Source: a virus. Taken from it: DNA of 34,200 nucleotides. Below the pieces are notes generated by a model, which was not told where the DNA came from, made no database searches, and saw nothing but the letters and a program-made list of their open reading frames with translations. Location of the stretch: positions 1 through 34,200 of the IMG/VR virus record IMGVR_UViG_3300044732_000530. One strand, 5' to 3'. Below, in pieces: positions 1-6,544 of the stretch (position 1 is its first letter; each line of letters opens with the position of its first letter). A program made the translations under genes and the position numbers.

Positions 1-608
1 TAACAGTATATGGTGGAGTTTATGTTTCGACATCTAACGGAACATTGTCGTCCACACCAACTGCTGGATTGGATTGTTACATCTGGGGAATTCAAGCAGA
101 GACTGGCTCCTTCCCCACCTCCTACATCCCGACGACGACAGGCAGCCTTACGCGTAGCGCGGATGTGTGTAGTATTACGGGAGGTAATTTTAATAACTTC
201 TATAATCAGAGTGAGGGGACATTTTTATCAAGCACCCAATTATTCTCGATTGGCAATGATTACTCCGCCAGTTACTGGAATGTATTCAACCCGCCCAATT
301 ATATGCGGGTAAGCGTGTATAATCAGACATCGACGCAGGAATTCAGCTATCTACAAAACAATGATGGCACTCTCAATTCAACCGTTACCTCAGAACCGTC
401 GAGAATATCAAGAACTGCTGGAGCGTATAAACTGAATAACGCAAGAATAGTGAAAAATGGAACGCTTGGAGTTTTGGACACTACATTCACTCCGTATTCT
501 AATCTTATTTCGCTAAGTATTATGTCTCAGGCATCAGGCACGATTAACTCTCTGCGCTACTACCGCAAACGCCTCCCAGACGCAAAACTCCAAGCCCTTA
601 CAGTATGA
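1..608 (+). CDS. Tail fibre / receptor-binding protein, C-terminal part (5' end outside window)
   Basis: The frame is open to the left edge, so the start lies outside the window; a TTG at 45 is in frame but the coding sense continues upstream of it. The visible ~202 residues contain the phrase WGIQAETGSFPTSYIPTT, which recurs in lectin-like (concanavalin/LamG-fold) C-terminal domains of phage tail fibres, followed by a serine/asparagine/threonine-rich beta-type sequence. It ends with TGA overlapping the next gene's ATG (ATGA at 605-608). Position just before the lysis genes fits a late adsorption protein. Binding specificity cannot be read from the sequence. Confidence 0.7.
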   Translation, partial: TVYGGVYVSTSNGTLSSTPTAGLDCYIWGIQAETGSFPTSYIPTTTGSLTRSADVCSITGGNFNNFYNQSEGTFLSSTQLFSIGNDYSASYWNVFNPPNYMRVSVYNQTSTQEFSYLQNNDGTLNSTVTSEPSRISRTAGAYKLNNARIVKNGTLGVLDTTFTPYSNLISLSIMSQASGTINSLRYYRKRLPDAKLQALTV

Positions 609-925
609 CCGACTACCTCTTAAAATTCCCATCACGCGCCACCGCAGTCCAGTTCGGACTAGCCAACGGATTTGCTGTAATCGACGACGAAGGCAACGAG
701 CAAATCGCCCTCGCGTCCCATGAATACGCACTCCACATCATCGGTGAGCATCAAGGCTCGGACTGGTGGGTTCTCTTCCGTGATCTCGTTGGCATCCCGA
801 TTCCAGAGGGTGGAGAGCAGTTTATCTATTGGGCCTCCGACTGGACAGTCGAGGATGAAGCTGGAAACGACATCTCAATTCCCCGCCCAGAATCTGAAGA
901 TGTTCCTAATGTCTTTTGGGCATAA
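605..925 (+). CDS. Hypothetical protein after the tail fibre
   Basis: A 106-residue acidic protein starting at an ATG inside the ATGA overlap with the fibre gene, which suggests translational coupling. It has an aromatic centre (SDWWVLF, FIYWASDW) and an acidic C-terminus, with no signal peptide or membrane segment. I do not recognise the family. Coupling to a fibre gene is where fibre-assembly chaperones often sit, so that is one possible role, but nothing in the sequence proves it. Confidence 0.65.
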   Translation: MTDYLLKFPSRATAVQFGLANGFAVIDDEGNEQIALASHEYALHIIGEHQGSDWWVLFRDLVGIPIPEGGEQFIYWASDWTVEDEAGNDISIPRPESEDVPNVFWA

Positions 926-944
926 TCTCAACACATACACACAT

Positions 945-1097
945 ATGAAAACTACCGCACTTGGCATTCTCACTATCGTCGCAACGCTCGCCAATGTGGG
1001 CGTTCAAGTCCTCAAAGGTGGAGCACCAGACTTCATGGGCGCGTTCGCCGCTGTCACCGCCGGCATCGGACTCATCAAAGCGAAAGACAACAAATGA
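945..1097 (+). CDS. Small two-helix membrane protein, holin-like
   Basis: A 50-residue protein starting at ATG 945; the open frame extends further upstream but that part overlaps the preceding gene. Two hydrophobic stretches, about residues 5-23 and 28-43, are separated by a short KGGAPDF turn, and the tail is lysine-rich (KAKDNK). This is the size and shape of small phage holins or antiholins. It overlaps the next membrane protein by ATGA and lies two genes upstream of the endolysin. It would act in the cytoplasmic membrane; assignment is from topology and context. The leader (acacatacacacat) lacks a Shine-Dalgarno sequence. Confidence 0.6.
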   Translation: MKTTALGILTIVATLANVGVQVLKGGAPDFMGAFAAVTAGIGLIKAKDNK

Positions 1098-1270
1098 GCG
1101 CAGATGCCTCTAGAGACGCGCTACACGGCATTGTGGGCAGCGTAGTACCAGTTCTAGGCCTAGTGACCTCCCTGCAAGAGCAAATCGAGTGGGGAATGCG
1201 TGTAACCTCGCTGGGAATAGGCATCATTGTTGGCTTGATTTCTGCCTATCAATTGCTTAAAAAGCGTTGA
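1094..1270 (+). CDS. Small membrane protein, second holin-like gene
   Basis: A 58-residue frame starting at the ATG inside ATGA (1094-1097). It has an N-terminal amphipathic/hydrophobic part (GIVGSVVPVLGLVTSL, about residues 12-27), a polar centre with EQIEW, a clear transmembrane segment (VTSLGIGIIVGLISAYQLL, about 37-55) and a KKR end. Together with the 50-residue neighbour it forms a candidate holin/antiholin pair directly ahead of the endolysin. The two proteins are not obviously duplicates of each other. Which one is lethal cannot be told from sequence. Confidence 0.6.
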   Translation: MSADASRDALHGIVGSVVPVLGLVTSLQEQIEWGMRVTSLGIGIIVGLISAYQLLKKR

Positions 1271-1271
1271 G

Positions 1272-1294
1272 TAGGTCAAGGTGGTCTTGACCTA
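1272..1294 (+). other. Perfect 9-bp inverted repeat between holin-like gene and endolysin
   Basis: TAGGTCAAG (1272-1280) and CTTGACCTA (1286-1294) are perfect inverted copies around the 5-nt loop GTGGT. No T-run follows, so it is not an ordinary terminator. It starts two bases after the holin-like stop codon and ends 17 bases before the endolysin ATG. It could be an RNA hairpin affecting endolysin translation, an RNase processing site, or an operator. Confidence 0.5.
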
Positions 1295-1311
1295 TGGTGT
1301 AAAGTTCAACC

Positions 1312-1875
1312 ATGCAATACCACCAGATCATCGAGCTGCAGAAGCGGATCGGCACTACGCCCGATGGGTTTTTCGGGGAGAAGTCCACAGAGAGGTGCAA
1401 GGCCTACCTCCGCAGTCTCATGCCCAAAGACCACCCGTGGCCTACGCAGGATCAAGCGGCACTCACCAAGTTCTACGGACGACCGGGCGATGAGTCCCAA
1501 TTGGTCAACCTAGCCGTCAACGACCTAGACATCCGCTATGATGGCAAGAATGTTAAGAGCATCCGCTGCCACCACAAGGTAGCTCCCAGCCTGCGCAGGG
1601 TGCTGGAGAACATTGCCAAGACCCCCCATGCGTGGGTGCTTAAAGAGTACGCTGGAGTGTTCAATAATCGCCCAATGAGAGGTGGTTCCCTGCCATCCTT
1701 GCATGCCCGTGGGGCTGCTATCGACCTCGCTCCCAGCACGAATGGCAACCGCGAGCATTGGCCTTCACGCTCCAATATGCCTATTGAAATAATGGAGATT
1801 TTTGCCAAAGAGGGCTGGAATGGACTTGGTTGGTCAATTGGGAGGGATGCGATGCATTTCCAAAGTACGCGATGA
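1312..1875 (+). CDS. Endolysin: peptidoglycan-binding domain plus M15 peptidase
   Basis: A 187-residue lysis enzyme. Residues ~5-33 match a short peptidoglycan-binding_1 repeat (IIELQKRIG...DGFFGEKS). The C-terminal half carries the zinc-ligand pattern of the VanY / D-Ala-D-Ala carboxypeptidase (M15) family: SLHARGAAIDL gives H131 and D138, and the terminal DAMHF gives H182. The family hydrolyses peptide bonds in the peptidoglycan stem or cross-link. There is no signal peptide, so release would depend on the holin-like proteins upstream. The stop overlaps the next ATG (ATGA, 1872-1875). The order holin, endolysin is a standard lysis cassette. Confidence 0.85.
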   Translation: MQYHQIIELQKRIGTTPDGFFGEKSTERCKAYLRSLMPKDHPWPTQDQAALTKFYGRPGDESQLVNLAVNDLDIRYDGKNVKSIRCHHKVAPSLRRVLENIAKTPHAWVLKEYAGVFNNRPMRGGSLPSLHARGAAIDLAPSTNGNREHWPSRSNMPIEIMEIFAKEGWNGLGWSIGRDAMHFQSTR

Positions 1876-2174
1876 AAATCCCCCCATCAGTCAGCATTGG
1901 TGGGCAGGAGGTCGAAATCGTCATCGAAAAAGATTTAGCAGAATATGGTCTTTTTTGTCTTGACGATATGCGAATAACTCTGCGTAGTGCCGACACAGAC
2001 ATTATGGAGTCCACATTGCGCCACGAGATGATGCATGCTGCATTCAGCATTGCGGGTATCTCTCACTCAAAAACATTCGATGACATGGAGGAATGTGTAG
2101 TCCGTTGTCTTGAGAACATCTTTTTCCCTGCGTGGGAAAGGGTGATCGCCAAACCAAAACGAAAAACAAAATGA
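1872..2174 (+). CDS. Minimal zincin (HExxH) metalloprotease-like protein
   Basis: A 100-residue protein starting at ATG 1872; a TTG-started longer frame would run into the endolysin. It contains RHEMMHAAF, with HEMMH at residues 51-55 as the zinc-binding HExxH helix. DMEECVV around 71-77 has a glutamate that could be the third ligand. Small phage proteins of this type resemble the cores of SprT-like or ImmA/IrrE-like gluzincins. It is joined to both neighbours by ATGA overlaps. The substrate is unknown; lysis, virion processing or removal of a host regulator are all possible. Confidence 0.6.
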   Translation: MKIPPSVSIGGQEVEIVIEKDLAEYGLFCLDDMRITLRSADTDIMESTLRHEMMHAAFSIAGISHSKTFDDMEECVVRCLENIFFPAWERVIAKPKRKTK

Positions 2175-2902
2175 GCTACAAAAAGTTCCTCGTTGCAGCC
2201 GATAACCATGGTTGCCTAGTTTCGGAAGAAGCTAAAAAGAAGATACTCGACTTCGCTAAAAGTTGGAAGCCCAACTACAAGCTCCACCTCGGCGACCTTT
2301 GGGATTTCTCGCCACTCCGTAGAGGCTGTAGCCCAGAGGAGAAGGCAGACGGGATCTCTGAGGATTACCAGATGGGCCTTGAATTCCTCGATGAGTTTAA
2401 ACCAGACTACTTGACACTTGGAAACCACGATGACCGCATCTGGATGAACTCCACCAAGTGTGCTGACGGCATGCTTCGTGAGCATTGCGCCAAGCTAGCA
2501 CAAGCCTCCGAGGACGAGTTCCGTAAGCGTAAGATCAAGTGGGTTCCGTACCATGTGAGCAAGTATCTTATGCTTCCCGAAGGTGGCCCAAAATTGATAC
2601 ACGGATTTCGTGCTACAATGTACCCGGCTCGCTCGCACCATGAAAATTGGGGGGCTTGCATTCATGGTCATGTCCATAAGCCAGATGTCTATGTAGCCCG
2701 TCACATTGAAGGCCAATCCTCGTTCTCCGTTGGATGCCTTGCCGACATCGACCAGCTATCCTACGCCGACAGGACTCCCGCAAAACTAGCATGGCGCAAT
2801 GGATTCCTCTACGGCATGATCAATGAGAAAACTGGATCATGGCAGGCGTGGAATGTCATCAAGGAGGGTGACGACTGGATCTCCCCAATGGGCATCCTGT
2901 AG
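2171..2902 (+). CDS. Calcineurin-like metallophosphoesterase
   Basis: A 243-residue protein with the full metallophosphoesterase signature: D11-x-H13 (AADNHG), GD at 41-42 (LGDLWDF), GNHDD at 84-88, H144 (LIHG) and GHVH at 166-169. These residues bind two metals and hydrolyse phosphoester bonds. Phage members may act on nucleotides, nucleic acid or phosphoproteins; the substrate is not evident. The ATG at 2171 overlaps the previous stop (ATGA) and is preferred over the upstream in-frame ATG, which lies inside the zincin gene. The leader is A-rich without a Shine-Dalgarno sequence. Confidence 0.85.
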   Translation: MSYKKFLVAADNHGCLVSEEAKKKILDFAKSWKPNYKLHLGDLWDFSPLRRGCSPEEKADGISEDYQMGLEFLDEFKPDYLTLGNHDDRIWMNSTKCADGMLREHCAKLAQASEDEFRKRKIKWVPYHVSKYLMLPEGGPKLIHGFRATMYPARSHHENWGACIHGHVHKPDVYVARHIEGQSSFSVGCLADIDQLSYADRTPAKLAWRNGFLYGMINEKTGSWQAWNVIKEGDDWISPMGIL

Positions 2903-2942
2903 CCGCTCGCCAACATCAAACCAATGTATCCGAACACCAACA

Positions 2943-3176
2943 ATGAAAATGAACAAAGCACTAACCGCACTGGATCGCGCAATCGCCGCCATTGGAATCA
3001 ACTCCGATGGCAAGAGGAGTGACGAGTTCACAATGAGAGAGTTTGCCCAGCGAACAAACATGTCCTTAAGCGGGGCTAAAGACCGACTTGCAAGCGAAGT
3101 CCGCAAGGGAATATACAAATCAAGGTCTGGAATCCTCAATGGACAGAGGATGAACTTTTATTCTTTGTGCGAGTAA
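2943..3176 (+). CDS. Small helix-turn-helix-like DNA-binding protein
   Basis: A 77-residue basic protein taken from ATG 2943; the longer frame would overlap the phosphoesterase. The stretch FTMREFAQRTNMSLSGAKDRL (about residues 29-49) looks like a helix-turn-helix, followed by a basic wing-like part and NGQRMNFYSL, as in small winged-helix proteins. It is the last rightward gene before the convergent early block and could regulate late or lysis genes. Function is inferred from pattern only. Confidence 0.5.
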   Translation: MKMNKALTALDRAIAAIGINSDGKRSDEFTMREFAQRTNMSLSGAKDRLASEVRKGIYKSRSGILNGQRMNFYSLCE

Positions 3177-3248
3177 GTACACATTTTAGCAACTTATTGG
3201 CTGAAATGCCATACATTACATCGAATTGTGTGCAAGCATACGCGATTG

Positions 3249-3270
3249 TGGACGGAATATGTCCATTTTT
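3249..3270 (+). terminator. Weak candidate terminator at the end of the rightward lysis block
   Basis: TGGAC (3249-3253) and GTCCA (3261-3265) form a 5-bp stem around a 7-nt loop, followed by TTTTT (3266-3270). The stem is short. Its position between convergent gene blocks is where a terminator is expected. Confidence 0.35.
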
Positions 3271-3271
3271 G

Positions 3272-3319
3272 CATAAAAGAAACCTCCCTTGGTGCGCATC
3301 GTGGAGAGGCGTGGGAGGT
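3272..3319 (-). terminator. Candidate terminator of the leftward early block
   Basis: On the minus strand ACCTCCC (3319-3313) and GGGAGGT (3288-3282) can pair as a perfect 7-bp stem around a 24-nt loop. The stem is followed by TTCTTTTATG. It lies just downstream of the last early gene, the AAA+ ATPase ending at 3328. The long loop lowers confidence. Confidence 0.45.
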
Positions 3320-3327
3320 GTTGTTGG

Positions 3328-3915
3328 CTAGATGCTACCCTGCTTGCGGTAGCTTGTCCAGTTGAAGTGCAGTCCAACCCCGTTCTCACGGATTCTATCC
3401 AGCACTGCCGATGATAGCTTGGAGGCAAACTCCTCCCGCGAGTGGTTGGAGATCAAGATCGTTGGCCGTTCATTCTGATAACGAGCGTCGATAATACTGG
3501 TGATCTTCCTGTCCTCGAAGGGAGTCTCGCCCCGCTCCTGGAACTCATCCAGCACCAGCAGTCCAGCGTCAGAGTACTTCTTGACTAAGGATAGCTCCGA
3601 TTGCTCCGAGTCTGGACGGAAGGTGTCCTTGATCTCCATGAAAAGGTTGACTGCTGTAGTGTAAATAGCGGGTCTTTCCTTCTTGCCGGCGTTCCAGCCC
3701 ATGCCTCCAACGGAGAAATGTGTGTCCTTTGGTACGCATTTCTTGGCAAGCTCGTAGGCCATGCGTGTCTTGCCCGTGCCATTCGTCCCGTACATCACCA
3801 CAATGCCCCCAGAATCGACCGTAGCGAGGGCCAGGCGGTAATGACCCCACCAGTCGTCTCCGACCGCTTCTGGGGCATCCTCGTAGCGTTTAGGGAAACC
3901 TTTGAGAGTGTTCAT
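3328..3915 (-). CDS. DnaC-like AAA+ ATPase (putative helicase loader)
   Basis: A 195-residue ATPase. It has Walker A GTNGTGKT (residues 43-50), Walker B LLVLDEF (119-125), sensor-1 TILISN (152-157) and a C-terminal SAVLDRIRENG segment (169-179) with the expected arginine finger of the DnaC/IstB group. Members load the replicative helicase or deliver partners to DNA. No helicase is in the window, so the likely partner is the host helicase. The start overlaps the upstream stop (ATGA, 3912-3915), and an AGGAGG lies inside the upstream coding sequence about 11 nt before the ATG. It is the last gene of the early block. Confidence 0.8.
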   Translation of the reverse strand: MNTLKGFPKRYEDAPEAVGDDWWGHYRLALATVDSGGIVVMYGTNGTGKTRMAYELAKKCVPKDTHFSVGGMGWNAGKKERPAIYTTAVNLFMEIKDTFRPDSEQSELSLVKKYSDAGLLVLDEFQERGETPFEDRKITSIIDARYQNERPTILISNHSREEFASKLSSAVLDRIRENGVGLHFNWTSYRKQGSI

Positions 3916-4250
3916 GCCTTACGCCCCCTCCTACGGAATGAGGCATCCAGAACATCCGTGAGCTGGTAGAACTGCCGCTTGGCCTTGAACTCGTCCCAGT
4001 TGACCTCTGGGGTAGGCTCGATGCCCTCCGACTCCTGCGTCCTAATCAGCCTCTCAACCGCACTTGAGAGCGAGCAATCCAACCTCTTTGCAAGGTTGTC
4101 CACCCGCTTGAATGTCTCAACCGAGAGCGAGACTCGGATGTTAATCTTCTTGTCTTGGAGCTGGTTCCTCCTCCGCCCCGACCCGAAGCTGAATTTCCGC
4201 TTCTGGTTTAGCTTCCTGTTCGATGGTTGTTTTTCTAAAGATTCGTTCAT
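3912..4250 (-). CDS. Ribbon-helix-helix-like DNA-binding protein
   Basis: A 112-residue basic protein. Residues ~35-70 (INIRVSLSVETFKRVDNLAKRL, then SLSSAVERLI) match the strand-helix-helix pattern of MetJ/Arc/CopG repressors. The N-terminus is very basic (RKFSFGSGRRR). The first ~110 bases of this frame are shared with another gene read in a different frame (4141-4314). The true start could therefore be further in, although no in-frame ATG, GTG or TTG is visible before the RHH core. The 3' end, encoding RRRGRKA, also contains the AGGAGG that may serve the ATPase gene. Confidence 0.6.
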   Translation of the reverse strand: MNESLEKQPSNRKLNQKRKFSFGSGRRRNQLQDKKINIRVSLSVETFKRVDNLAKRLDCSLSSAVERLIRTQESEGIEPTPEVNWDEFKAKRQFYQLTDVLDASFRRRGRKA

Positions 4251-4314
4251 AGTTTTCGTTGTATCGTTTCGTGTCTACTCGTCTGGGTGCGTCGCCCTTT
4301 CCTGCTTCACTCAT
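4141..4314 (-). CDS. Small KGDxPR-type phage protein overlapping the RHH gene
   Basis: A 57-residue frame from ATG 4314 to TAA at 4141. The N-terminus (GKGDAPRRVDTKRYNENYERIF) recalls a widespread group of tiny phage proteins with KGDxPRxVD...Y..N(Y/F)..IF; the match is from memory. It is preceded by a good Shine-Dalgarno (AAAGGAGA, 9 nt before ATG). It starts within the last codons of the upstream gene. Its second half overlaps the RHH gene's 5' end out of frame. The function of this group is unknown. Confidence 0.6.
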   Translation of the reverse strand: MSEAGKGDAPRRVDTKRYNENYERIFRKTTIEQEAKPEAEIQLRVGAEEEPAPRQED

Positions 4315-4501
4315 GCTTTTTTCTCCTTTCTTCGTTTAGCTCCCAAAGTTTCGTGGCCATCTCGGAGTAATATCTTTCAAGCAGTAAAGCTACCGCATCT
4401 TCAGTGGTGGATTCCGTGGTCTGGAAAAACTCACATGGTATCATTGTGCTAATTCGGCCAAGCATTTGACCGTAGTCTTGATTTCTTTCTTCTATACTCA
4501 T
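4307..4501 (-). CDS. Small hypothetical protein
   Basis: A 64-residue, largely helical protein ending in a charged ELNEERRKKHE tail. No family is recognised. The ATG at 4501 overlaps the upstream stop (ATGA) and has an excellent Shine-Dalgarno, AAAGGAGG at 4515-4508, six bases upstream and inside the upstream coding sequence. It overlaps the next gene's start at 4314 by eight bases. Confidence 0.65.
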   Translation of the reverse strand: MSIEERNQDYGQMLGRISTMIPCEFFQTTESTTEDAVALLLERYYSEMATKLWELNEERRKKHE

Positions 4502-4974
4502 GAATCCCCTCCTTTCACGGCGGCGGTAAAGACGGCAATAGCAGCATCTACGCGCTCCGCATCCTCATACTTTTGCCAAAGATATTCACCACCCCACTGA
4601 GAACGACGATCTTCGTATTCTTCAGCCAGTATTTTTCCAGCCTCCGCCAGCCTGTCGCGTTGTTCGCGGGCCTCGTCGCGTTCACGCAATGATTCGATCC
4701 GTTCAACTCTTGCTTTAACCCACGCTTCTTGGGTTATTTTCAAATCCTCCCGTGCCTCGTCGCGTTGCTCGACTAGCTCGTCAATCTTCGCTTGGGCCAT
4801 GGCTGGCGATATCGTCCAAGCGTGCGACTCAAGCTCTTCTTTGAGCTTTTCGATCTCGGACCTCGCATCGTCGCGTTGCTCTGTCACGGATTCAAGCGTG
4901 GTTTGCGTAACTTTGAGTAGGTTTTCCAAGTGTTCAATTCTATTGGCTTCTGTAATTTGGTCAAAAATAATCAT
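4498..4974 (-). CDS. Coiled-coil protein of the EQRD/VKGG family (longest member)
   Basis: A 158-residue protein that is almost entirely coiled coil, with repeated E-Q-R-D units (TEQRDDARSEIEKL, VEQRDEAREDL, REQRDRLAEA). It ends in AAVKGGDS. The EQRD units are encoded by near-identical DNA (TCGCGTTGCTC or TCGCGTTGTTC on the plus strand), which recurs in several genes of this block. The final codons GTGAAAGGAGGG also form the ribosome-binding site of the next gene. Function is unknown; small early coiled-coil proteins often act as protein-protein adaptors or host-takeover factors. Confidence 0.65.
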   Translation of the reverse strand: MIIFDQITEANRIEHLENLLKVTQTTLESVTEQRDDARSEIEKLKEELESHAWTISPAMAQAKIDELVEQRDEAREDLKITQEAWVKARVERIESLRERDEAREQRDRLAEAGKILAEEYEDRRSQWGGEYLWQKYEDAERVDAAIAVFTAAVKGGDS

Positions 4975-5038
4975 GATAGGTCTAGGATTTTAAGTTCGTA
5001 GAGGTTGGTCTTCCATGCCTGTGATGTGTAGTGAAGGC

Positions 5039-5236
5039 TCATTCCTGCTCTAAATTGTCTTGAATGAATGCGATGAAATGTTCTACTACCCAGCTGCGTG
5101 ACTTCCCTCGGAAGTGCTGCCTCTGGATGTGTGCAAGTCTCTCCCACACTTCTGGTGACATGGTGATGCTGCGCGTGATGCGGCGCTTGCCTTCTGGGAG
5201 TGGCTTAAGACCACGCTTATTTTGGTTCTGATTCAT
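5039..5236 (-). CDS. Second ribbon-helix-helix-like protein
   Basis: A 65-residue protein with a basic N-terminus and the pattern RRITRSITMSPEVWERLAHI, then SRSWVVEHFIAFI (about residues 18-56). This fits the strand plus two helices of CopG/Arc-type DNA-binding proteins. It is not a close copy of the one at 3912-4250. It may be a repressor of early or late promoters. The start overlaps the upstream gene's 3' end by 20 bases and has no Shine-Dalgarno sequence. Confidence 0.6.
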   Translation of the reverse strand: MNQNQNKRGLKPLPEGKRRITRSITMSPEVWERLAHIQRQHFRGKSRSWVVEHFIAFIQDNLEQE

Positions 5237-5510
5237 TGATTTGTTCTGTGATGTTCCATGTGAGGTTTGATTTGAGGTTTTCGATCTCCTCCGCCAGCAT
5301 GTCGCGTTGCTCCGTCACGGCGGCGAGTTCAGCCTCAAGCCGATCCAAATCGAATGCACTGATCGTTACATCATGTGTCCTGCTCATGGCTGACCTCCTT
5401 CCATGATTGATTCCATGACCATCTGCTGCTTTACCCGCCTGTCCGTACTTAACCGTCTTTGTTCTACCCGTCTTTGGGTTCTTTACTACTTTGGAAAATC
5501 TCTTCTTCAT
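5217..5510 (-). CDS. Basic N-terminus fused to an EQRD coiled coil, or two starts in one frame
   Basis: The 97-residue frame begins KKRFSKVVKNPKTGRTKTVKYGQAG, a basic motif that resembles other small phage proteins. It then continues into a coiled coil (LDRLEAELAAVTEQRDMLAEEI). An internal in-frame ATG at 5387 has a near-perfect ribosome-binding site (GGAAGGAGG, 6 nt upstream) and would give a 56-residue coiled-coil protein alone. The ATG at 5510 has none. Either only the short form is a gene with a decayed basic gene fused in front, or both forms are made. It overlaps the downstream RHH gene by 20 bases. Confidence 0.55.
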   Translation of the reverse strand: MKKRFSKVVKNPKTGRTKTVKYGQAGKAADGHGINHGRRSAMSRTHDVTISAFDLDRLEAELAAVTEQRDMLAEEIENLKSNLTWNITEQINESEPK

Positions 5511-5542
5511 ATGTATGAATTGTATCAGATTCTACGGGAAAT

Positions 5543-5830
5543 TCAATAGTCACCCTTTAGCTCCTTGATGCCGCGATCTAGGTTATCTTGTCGCCATTGG
5601 ATGCGCTTGATTGCCGTCTCGATCTGGGCTTCTAGGTCTAGGGCTTGTTCTCGCCAGCGTTGTGCCTCGGTTCGCCAAAGGTCGCGCTCGGCTTCAGCTT
5701 TCTCTACGGCCATCAGCACATCGTCGATGGCTTCTCCGATTTCCCGTGAGTCTGGTTGATCCATGTCCTCATTGCCCCTGCGCCACAGGTTATAATCACG
5801 CAGCACTTGGATTGCTTGTTCTGTTTTCAT
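5543..5830 (-). CDS. Coiled-coil hypothetical protein
   Basis: A 95-residue charged protein. The N-terminal third (MKTEQAIQVLRDYNLWRRG) is mixed. The rest is coiled coil with AEAERDLWRTEAQRWREQA and ends DRGIKELKGDY. The ATG at 5830 overlaps the upstream stop (ATGA) and follows GGAGGAG inside the upstream gene. It is similar in style to the EQRD family but lacks the VKGG ending. Function unknown. Confidence 0.6.
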   Translation of the reverse strand: MKTEQAIQVLRDYNLWRRGNEDMDQPDSREIGEAIDDVLMAVEKAEAERDLWRTEAQRWREQALDLEAQIETAIKRIQWRQDNLDRGIKELKGDY

Positions 5831-6063
5831 GGCTTCTCCTCCAGCTTCTCGATTTCTTGGATGATCTTATCAATGGCGTTCTCAACGAATGGCCATTCCT
5901 CAACATTGAACTTAATGGATTGCTCATCCCCCACTTGAGGAAATTGCTTTATCTCAATAAATGGCCCAGCCGCTTCATCCACAATGCTGATTTCAGTAGC
6001 TTGATAGCTGAAGATTGGTTCGCCTTTTGGTAGTACAGTTATTCTTGATGTTATCGCATTCAT
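5827..6063 (-). CDS. Small acidic hypothetical protein
   Basis: 78 residues from ATG 6063; an in-frame TTG 48 bases upstream is less likely. A beta-type N-terminal half (SRITVLPKGEPIFSY) is followed by an acidic helical end (NAIDKIIQEIEKLEEKP). The sequence encoding EKLEEKP contains the GGAGGAG that serves the next gene. No family is recognised. Confidence 0.55.
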   Translation of the reverse strand: MNAITSRITVLPKGEPIFSYQATEISIVDEAAGPFIEIKQFPQVGDEQSIKFNVEEWPFVENAIDKIIQEIEKLEEKP

Positions 6064-6141
6064 AGTTGTTAAAGGTTCCACCTTGCCGGTCGCTGGGTGG
6101 TGCAGCGACAATGAACTAGGCTACCGGCATACCCGATTGTA

Positions 6142-6336
6142 TTAAGCGGCAAGACGATAGCGAGCAAAAATCTTGCCATTCTGCTTTACGCTGTCCGTAA
6201 GGATTGGGAACCCCGCATTGCGAAGCTCGTTGATCCGTGCCGATAGCCTCATACATCCCCATTTATTAAGTGCTTGCAGGGCGGTGATGGTCTTCCCCTT
6301 GAGGAGCCATAATTCTAGTTTGTGTGATACGCTCAT
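6142..6336 (-). CDS. HTH_39-like helix-turn-helix protein
   Basis: A 64-residue protein in which GKTITALQALNKWGCMRLSARINELRNAGFPI matches the phage-associated helix-turn-helix family I know as Pfam HTH_39, in which an ITALQAL helix is followed by RLSARI.ELR..G. The C-terminus (NGKIFARYRL) would form the wing. It probably binds DNA; the target is unknown. It stands alone with short gaps on both sides. Confidence 0.7.
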   Translation of the reverse strand: MSVSHKLELWLLKGKTITALQALNKWGCMRLSARINELRNAGFPILTDSVKQNGKIFARYRLAA

Positions 6337-6340
6337 AGTA

Positions 6341-6523
6341 TTAGTCTAGTCTTGGAATTTCAAACTCGAACTTGTCATCAAGTTCCGTCATAATTGCTGA
6401 GTGAATCTCGCTTTCCAGCAAGTCCTCGGATGGTTCGTCGGTGTGTTTATGGGCGCGTCGAATCCCATAACGAATCCCGTTTTCGATGCATTCTTTGATG
6501 ATGTTATACATTCTCGGTTTCAT
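6341..6523 (-). CDS. Small hypothetical protein
   Basis: A 60-residue protein with an amphipathic helical N-terminus (NIIKECIENGIRYGIRRAHKH) and an acidic C-terminal helix (ESEIHSAIMTELDDKFEFEI). The start has a pure A/C leader (ACAACAACAAAAA) and no Shine-Dalgarno sequence. I cannot assign a family or function. Confidence 0.55.
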   Translation of the reverse strand: MKPRMYNIIKECIENGIRYGIRRAHKHTDEPSEDLLESEIHSAIMTELDDKFEFEIPRLD

Positions 6524-6544
6524 TTTTTGTTGTTGTTTGTTGTT

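Noticed and set aside
1281-1493. 70-codon rightward frame over the endolysin start
   Set aside because: It lies in another frame of a clearly assigned M15 endolysin and shows no coding features of its own.
5827-6111. Longer TTG-started version of the gene at 5827-6063
   Set aside because: The extra 16 residues have no supporting ribosome-binding site, and an ATG at 6063 gives a coherent start.
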